A DNA stretch of 64,000 nt, from positions 3,682,001 through 3,746,000 of the forward strand of contig NC_016135.3 of NCBI RefSeq assembly GCF_000005505.3. The letters run 5' to 3'. Below the pieces are notes generated by a model. The model saw only the letters and a program-made list of their open reading frames with translations. It searched no databases and had not been told where the DNA came from. Shown here piece after piece: positions 57,420-64,000 of the stretch. The DNA is from Brachypodium distachyon (lineage: Eukaryota > Streptophyta > Magnoliopsida > Poales > Poaceae). Numbering within the stretch: the first letter of the stretch is position 1; each line of letters starts with the position of its first letter. The translations under genes and the position numbers were made by a program.

Positions 57420-58464
57420 TATGTGTTAATGGTCTTCTAGCTTCTTCTTTTTTGACAGCTTGATGGTCTTTTAGTTTTCTTTTTTTTTTTGACATTTGAG
57501 GAAGCCAATCTGACTTAATACGTTTACTTGCATATAACCCTGGCCCTATCTAGCAAATTGAGGCCCTGAAACAAAATGCAAAGGGGAAATCTAATGGCCG
57601 TTGGATTTGGGAGCCAGATATGCTCTGTCGAACGCGGCTGTTTTACGGAAAGGCGCCCCCTCCCAGGGCCGTCGATTAGCAGGGGCAGGATGGGCGACCG
57701 CACGGGCCCCCCAAATTCCAGGGGCCCCAAATTTTTTTAATTAGATCACAGATGAAAGATTATGAGGTTCTCGTTAGGTCGACTGTGTAGTTGTACATGG
57801 TGGGCCTGGTATGGGCTTCGGCCTCCCAAAAGCCAGAATCGTAATGTTGAATGTAGTCATAACTTGCAATTCTCCGGTACGGCCCTGCCCCCTCCTATGG
57901 ATATCTCTTTCTCTCTCTTTTTCCGAACCGAAGTCTGAACGCCTCGATCCACTAATTAATTAAAAAAATAGAGTTGTCCAGTTAATTTAACGAAAACCGG
58001 CTAAAAATCATCACCAAGTTAATTTAATGAAAACCGGCCGCACCAAGGAACACACTCGCCGACCTGGCCACCCACACTCACTCAACGCACGTGGCTGAGA
58101 AGATAGGCGAGAAAATAGCCGTCGAGGTTGTTCGCAGAAGTCGTCGTTGTCACACAAACACTCCTGCTAAGCTGTCGACTTCGACTTCCCCCACCAACTC
58201 TCAAGAACGGATCGGAGTCACTGCCTCTGCTGGCACGCAAGCTAGTGTTGGCCCACGGCAAATAGTCGGCCACCCACGCTAGTGACTAAGAGGCGCCGAT
58301 TCTAATGCCGAGCTTCAAAGGGATAATATGCGAGGCTTGGGCCGAAAAGGAACCCTGCAGACCGGTCCGTCCACCGTCACCAAGTAATCGTCATCACACA
58401 TCACCCTTCTAAGAGCGACTCCGACATCTCAGCGACAAAACAAAACAAACCTTGGAGAGCCATC
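57420..58464. other. Intergenic, no gene recognised
   Basis: Mixed composition with poly-T runs. No conserved coding segment or repeat end was identified. Confidence 0.45.
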
Positions 58465-59228
58465 TGTTATGAACGCGACAAGCAAGAACGAAAAACGAAG
58501 AAGAAATCACAGCACAGGGACACACGGATTTAACGTGGAAAACCCTCTCAAACAACGAGAGGGAAAACCACGGGCGCCAGTCAGCGAAACTTCACTATAT
58601 GGGAAGTGTTTACACAACGTCGGGGAGATTCTACAAAAGCAACTCGTCTCCAAAACGGCAGCCACAAGGGGTATATATAACAGGAAGATTAGGTCAAAAC
58701 AGATCCGTATCGGGGACCTCGGAAGTTCCGGGTTTGCGCCGGAAGTTTCGGACTCCCGAAAGTTCCGGGCTTGTTCCGGAACAAACTCCGCAGTCTTCAT
58801 GCGAAATTCCAGTAGCGTCACGGAGGACAGGCAGAGGTTGGGCGGTAGTTCCGCCCAACCGAAAATACACAGGAAGTTCCGGCCCTGAGAAATACCTCTT
58901 TGAAAATTTGGATCACAACTTCAACACCATCAAACATGCCGGAATGACCGACTACCAAGAACCATCGCCGAAGTCCAACCTGAGACGCGAACAATCTCCA
59001 CAAGCGATGCTTCCACTCCACACGGCCAGGCGCTCACAAACCACTGGTGCCATGTGGTCGATGCAACCTCCACAAGCGATGCTTCCGCTGGTAAGTTTTG
59101 CTAGGACGGCCATAGAATAAATTCCGACGATGCTATACGTACGACGGAACTCGTACGACGCTTCTGTACGATTAGACTCAAGCCAAGGCATGGTCAGCAC
59201 GTGGGGCCGTGAGGGACACGTCACAACA
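58465..59228. mobile_element. Possible solo LTR
   Basis: The sequence starts TGTTATGAACGCG and ends GTCACAACA, giving TGTT..AACA borders. GATTTAACGTGGAAAACCC is a text I associate with grass retrotransposon LTRs. Flanking 5-mers do not match (CCATC and AATTG), and no internal domain is nearby. Confidence 0.3.
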
Positions 59229-59288
59229 AATTGAATTTGAGTAGTCATGCAAAGATCGGATAGGGTGTTAATCGTACGCAAGTCAGTT

Positions 59289-59533
59289 TGAAAAAATATT
59301 CTGATGACAGTTCCTAGGATGGCTCAGCAAAATGGCTGCTAATAAGACGCATTGACTAGACTAAATTAATTGCGACGACATGGGGCTGCTAGGACTAGGA
59401 TGGCCCCTTAATTTATCCCCTTGAACAAAATTTAATCAATGTTTCTAAATATATGCAAATCGACTCGCTGGTGTTCTGTTCATATAAGTATGCATGCTAG
59501 GCCATATAGTTAAGCTAAAATTTTAATTAGTTT
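59289..59533. repeat. Upstream duplicate of the P450 promoter
   Basis: This stretch is a diverged copy of 60969-61221, in the same order and orientation: GATGAC, GACGACATGGGGCTGCTAGG, ATATAAGTATGCATGCTAG and GTTAAGCTAA. No P450 coding sequence follows it. Confidence 0.85.
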
Positions 59534-59978
59534 CCTCCTATGCCATAGATTCTATGGGCCTGGCTAGAGCCGTTGTACTCTCGTGGGCCTACTAGTACTC
59601 GTTAGACGACACTTAACGTATGTTTATCAAGGGGTAACTATTCCGAGTTGTTGTGGACATATCGCGACGAACAAACTGTCTTGACAGGCCTACGGGCTAT
59701 ATAAAGCTTGAGCCGGCATCACAATGGGCCAGCTCTGTCCTCCTTGATTTTAACAGTATCATCGTCAAGATTTCGATCTACCACAGTGGTCTTTTTTTTT
59801 AGATGACAATTGTCTCTTTTTGTGTAACAGTAAGTTCCAGTAATGTATAAACGCTGCACAATGGCTCCAATGTTTGTAAACATAAAAGTATGTCATGGCT
59901 GTGAGAGTGCGTGGGGCCCCCATATAAATCAATAGAGAATGTGACGAGGTCAGAGTTGCGAAGACGGCAGTAGAAAAA

Positions 59979-60966
59979 GAGCTCTTTTACAGTACCCCTA
60001 AGTAAATTTAGACCATCCATTTTGTTCAATCCAACGGATTAGCATGGCTCGTACTCCGATCTGATTGAAAGGAGTACCGTCTAGGAAAACAAGGGAGTAC
60101 CAAGCTTATGGGGTAAAATCGTAAATCCAGATGACAATACTTGTACCTATACGGGCAGCTGCCAGCTGGAGAAGCAAGGACAGCAAGCCGGCAACCATGA
60201 AGACGAGCCACGTTCTGATTATCTGATCTCATGGTGGCCGATGGCTTCAGACTTCAGGGACGGCCGGCATAGGTTCCCGTGATGGAGATTTATTGGAGAT
60301 GGTGTCTGCGAGGACTCTGTTCCCTGGATCCTACTGCTATGCCGGCACACCACCAGCGCCCCTGTCTCCTCCTGACGGCCATCTAGCCTTCTTATCTCCA
60401 CCAATATTCCACGTCCACGCAAGTGAATCTAATTTTACTTTTGGTTTCAGTTCTAGGTATTGGAACATAGATAAATTTCAATTGTTGTGATTTTTAGACC
60501 AGACATCTCCTATCTGTCCTTGTGTAATCAATCGGTGGAGAAACTGTGAGCCTGTGAGGACGATAATCAACTAGTAACTTGCATTCCCCTTGGAACAAGA
60601 CATCGTAGAAAAATTGCTCCAACGGGCTGCGCCAATGGCGCTCCGGACAGGACGACGAAGATGTGATGCAAATAAAAGGACTAAGCGGGGTGTATGGCCG
60701 GAGATGCAGCGCGACATGGACGCGGTGGCACGATGTGGGAGGAAGAGGCCATGGCTGCAGGTGCCCGACGATCTGGGAGGTGACGGCGGAATCATCACCG
60801 GAGTAGGGCGCGACGACGGTCCTTCGTTAGATCCAAAATAAAAGTTAGTTGTATCCTCATTAGACGAGACCAGAAAAGTCTAAATTACCCTCCTAGACGG
60901 GGCGGTCTGATTTGCCTGGTACTCCGTCGGTTCATAATGGAGTACTGGGGTACCGTAAAAACTCTC
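59979..60966. mobile_element. Mutator-like element, 988 bp
   Basis: The left end GAGCTCTTTTACAGTACCCC and the complement of the right end GAGAGTTTTTACGGTACCCC are inverted repeats. An exact 9-bp target duplication GTAGAAAAA flanks it (59970-59978 and 60967-60975), the Mutator hallmark. No transposase is seen. The GC-rich interior (60590-60840) has a short open frame (MALRTGRRRCDANKRTKRG) of unknown origin, which may be a captured gene piece. Confidence 0.88.
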
Positions 60967-60968
60967 GT

Positions 60969-61263
60969 AGAAAAAACTGTGATGACGTTTCCTATGATGG
61001 CTCAACAAAAATGGCTGCTAGGATATATGCATCAAGTAAATTAGTTAGTGACGACATGGGGCTGCTAGGAGGCTAGGATGGCTCCTTGATGTATTAATAT
61101 CCCTTAAAATAAATTTAACGAATGTTTCAAAATATATGTAGACTCACTGGTTTTCTGTTCTTATAAGTATGTATGCTAGCTATAGTGGACCATATGGTTA
61201 AGCTAACAGCTAATTAGTTTGTTAAGGTAGTAGTAGTACTCCACTTGCCAACCTGCGTGTGTC
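60969..61263 (+). promoter_or_regulatory. P450 promoter region
   Basis: TATAAGTA at 61162-61169 is a possible TATA box, 95 bp before the ATG. The Mutator-like element ends just upstream, so only about 290 bp of original promoter remain next to the gene. Confidence 0.45.
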
Positions 61264-63119
61264 ATGGAGGTTTTAAGCTTTTGTTTCATCTCCCTAGCCA
61301 CGGCAGTCCTCCTTTGGTTTGTCAAGCTGAAAGCCAGTCCCGGCGACGAAAAGAAACTCAAGAAGCAGCATCCCCCTGGGCCATGGACCCTTCCGATTAT
61401 CGGCAGCCTCCACCACCTCATCGGTGGTCTCCCGCACCACAAGATTACGGAACTGTCTCGCCGGCATGGCCCGGTGATGTTCCTCAAGTTGGGGGAGGTC
61501 CCAAACGTGGTGGTCTCGAGCGCCGAGGCGGCGGAGCTGGTGATGAAGACAAAGGACCTGACGTTCGCGACTCGGCCAAGCAGCATGACGCTCGACATCG
61601 TCGGCTGCGGCGGCAAGGGGATCGTCCTTGCCCCCTACGGCGACCACTGGCGCCAGATGCGCAAGCTGTGCATCGTTGAGCTCCTCAACGCCCGGCAGGT
61701 CAAGCGCGTGGCGTCCATCAGGGCGGAGGAGGTGGCTCGCCTCCTCCGCTCCGTCGCCGCCGCCGCTTCCGCCGCCATGGTCTTCAACCTCAGTAAGGAG
61801 ATGGCGGTGCTGTCCAATGACATCGTGATGCGAGCGGTGTTCGGTGGCAAGTGCACGCAGCAGAGCGAGTACCTCCACCAGCTAGAGGAAATGATCCGGC
61901 TCCTCGGAGGTTTCGTCCCGGCCGATCTTTTCCCGTCGTCGCGCCTGGTCCGGTGGCTGACCTCGGACGAGCGAGACCTGAAGAGTTACTACGGCGGCAT
62001 GCAGTGCATCATCGGCGACATCATTGAGGAGCGAAAGGCTAAGCGCGGTGCCGACCGTGCCTGCGGCATTGACGATGAGGACTTTCTCGACGTGCTTCTC
62101 AGGCTGCAGGAGGAGGACTCGCTGGCATTCCCTCTAACTTCGGAGACTATGGGCGTCGTCATGACAGTGAGTATATATTGTCATGTAAAACATTTTTTTA
62201 GAGTAAAATGCATTCACGGTCATTAAACTTGTTTTCGAATCTCAATTTAGTCACTGTATTTTCAAAATCAAAAATTACGGTCCGTGAACTTGATGAAATA
62301 TCCCACATACTGTCATGACCGTATTTGTACTTATATCCATATCCTTTGCTAGCTCAGCTCGGATTTTCCTTGTTCCAAATTTGTCACTCAAATTTTGTAT
62401 GGGGTACGAATATGCCACTACCCATCAGTTGACCGTTATATTAATTCTACATTATATATTTCTCTTTTCTAACTAATATACGATAATCTTTCCAGGACAT
62501 GTTTGGAGCCGGCAGCGAGACCACTTCTAACACTTTGGCTTGGGCTATGTCAGAGCTCTTGAGAAGCCCTAAATCAATGGTGAAGGCACAGCTAGAGGTT
62601 CGGAAAGCGCTAGGACAAGAACGGGCTATCATCACTAACACTGACCTTGGTGAACTCCAATACTTGCGGATGGTCATCAAGGAGGTCTTAAGGTTGCATC
62701 CCTCTAGTCCTCTACTCATCCCCCGAGAGGCTAGAGAAGATTGTGAAATCATGGGTTACAACATTTCAAAAGGTACCAAAATACATGTTAACGTCTTTGC
62801 AATTGCTAGGGATCCTAAATACTGGGACAATCCCGAAGCTTTCAAACCAGAGAGATTTGAGAACAACGATGTGGATTATAAGGGAACAAACTTTGAGTTC
62901 ACTCCCTTCGGTGCTGGGCGACGACTATGTCCTGGGATGTTGTTTGGCACGTCAACCTTGGAGATCGCATTAGCAAACCTTTTGTACCATTTCGATTGGG
63001 TGCTCCCTGACGGGGCCAGCCCGAAGTCCATAGATATGTCTGAGAAGTTTGGGTTGGCCGTGGGTAGAAAGCATGACTTGAAGGTCATAGCTATTCCAAG
63101 GACGTGCGCTGTCTTCTAA
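61264..63119 (+). CDS. Cytochrome P450, CYP71 clan, two exons, 508 aa
   Basis: Exons 61264-62166 (301 codons) and 62496-63119 join in phase 0 around a GT-AG intron of 329 bp. An N-terminal membrane anchor (about residues 4-20) and the hinge [11 protein letters not shown] fit an ER-bound enzyme. The I-helix motif is GAGSETTS (305-312), ExxR is E364-VL-R367, PERF is at 419-422 and the heme loop is [11 protein letters not shown] with Cys446. The intron position matches the conserved CYP71 intron just before the I-helix. These are NADPH- and oxygen-dependent monooxygenases, often in terpenoid, benzoxazinoid or other defence metabolism. I cannot name the subfamily or substrate. All key residues are present and the gene looks functional. 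Confidence 0.92.
62195..62440. repeat. Fragments of two MITE families inside the P450 intron
   Basis: AGAGTAAAATGCATTCACGG (62199-62218) resembles the arm of the fold-back element 51417-52092. The stretch 62365-62432 (GTCACTCAAATTTTGTATGG, ATATGCCACTACC, GTTGACCGTTA) resembles an arm of the MITE 50407-51053. Neither is complete. Confidence 0.65.
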
Positions 63120-64000
63120 AGTCACTGAATACGGTTAAATTTGTGCATTTCATACATGTTTGGACCTTTCTTACTCGACCCATCATGTTTGTATACTTCT
63201 AATATTACTGTATTAAATTCCCATGTGTGTTATGAAAGAAAAAGGTTGTGTTTGTATTATACTCAGACAATTTATTGGAGGTACAAAGTTATTATGGCTA
63301 TATTTATGGTTTCGATTTTCCAATTTTTCGTGTAATGCTTTTCACGTTCAGCCAGGGAAAAAAAATACAACTTGGTCTATTTATAGATCAAGTTCAACCC
63401 AACTGAGAAGATGACACATGTCTCGCACCGTCCTAGATGACTTTCTTCTTTAAAGTTGAGATTAATTGTCAATGTTTTGAACACGTGTATCTTCTTTGCT
63501 ACTTATAAAATGTGGACTTCGTGGTCCTATGTTTATTCCTTCTCATTCCTTCTCTTTTCAATACTGATCCCTCCGATTCATAATAAGTGTGAGAAATTTT
63601 GTACAAAGTTAGAGTAATATACCATGCAAAACCAAATTTAGCACATATAAACCAAATTCTGACTTGGTTAAAAAAAAACAAATTTGGAGTAACTCCTAGA
63701 TCTTCCTCTCCTCTTCATAAGACAGAGCAACAAAACATGATTTCACAACTATAGACAGAGGAAAAAAGAAGTCCTAGAGCAGTAATTCTTTGCCCCCGAG
63801 AGTGAAGGTTAACTTCACTGCTGCAACTTCATCTAATCGAAGAACCTAAACGACAGAATTAAGAACAATGAAACGAAACTACCTTCAATGTCTCGAAACA
63901 GATGTAGGCGCGGCCGGAATGTGAGGACTGACGAGGGCTTCGTGGTTGCTGATTCCGAGACCCAAGGATAGAAATGGAGGCAGTTTGCTGCCGATCCAGA
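63120..64000. other. P450 downstream region, no gene recognised
   Basis: AT-rich 3' UTR and flank. About 63568-63700 looks like one end of a Stowaway element (TCCCTCCGATTCATAATAAG) without a clear second end. The last 120 bp are GC-richer and may be the edge of another gene, but nothing can be assigned. Confidence 0.4.

Noticed and set aside
1..64000. CRISPR arrays, bacterial operons, rRNA or tRNA genes
   Set aside because: None is present. The spaced repeats seen are degenerate satellites or MITE arms in a plant genome.

Overview
This is eukaryotic plant DNA, most likely from a Triticeae grass (wheat, Aegilops or barley type). The signs are split genes with GT-AG introns, GC-rich monocot-style coding exons, many Stowaway and Harbinger MITEs, a BARE/Angela-like solo LTR, a CACTA element, a Tat-lineage Gypsy element and several L1-type LINEs. 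About 60-70% of the window is recognisable or decayed transposon sequence. Five host genes look real.

Layout. 1-3.7 kb: a minus-strand, multi-exon transposon-associated gene that runs off the left edge and has introns full of a TTGCCAT motif. 4.2-7.4 kb: a long perfect inverted repeat, copy 1 of a dispersed repeat, a Harbinger-type MITE and a Stowaway MITE. 7.9-21.1 kb: a dead LINE split by an 11.4 kb Gypsy element (8783-20167). The Gypsy pol is on the minus strand and a separate, intron-containing antisense gene is on the plus strand. 22.36-25.78 kb: an apparently intact ten-exon subtilase (742 aa). 26.8-29.4 kb: a CACTA element with a nested solo LTR. 30.6-33.4 kb: an unrecognised gene-like stretch. 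35.4-38.1 kb: a minus-strand tandem kinase gene with a frameshift at the start of kinase 2 and a LINE inserted at its start codon. 39.6-43.9 kb: inverted repeats and MITEs. 45.4-46.2 kb: a secreted glycine-rich protein. 47.8-48.4 kb: UFC1, the Ufm1-conjugating enzyme. 50.4-57.1 kb: a second copy of the glycine-rich gene's upstream region, broken by a Mutator-like MITE, a fold-back element, two tail-only LINE insertions and a 4.55 kb LINE. 59.3-63.1 kb: a cytochrome P450 (508 aa) whose promoter is duplicated upstream with a Mutator-like element between the copies.

The host genes do not form a pathway. A subtilase, a tandem kinase and a P450 are all from families often found in defence-related gene clusters, but common function here is speculation. 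UFC1 is a housekeeping protein-modification enzyme.

The observations that most deserve follow-up are the kinase-pseudokinase gene (the architecture of cereal tandem-kinase resistance proteins), the LINE that duplicated its start codon, three target-primed insertions within about 100 bp, and the duplicated P450 promoter. All identifications come from reading the sequence; no database search was run.
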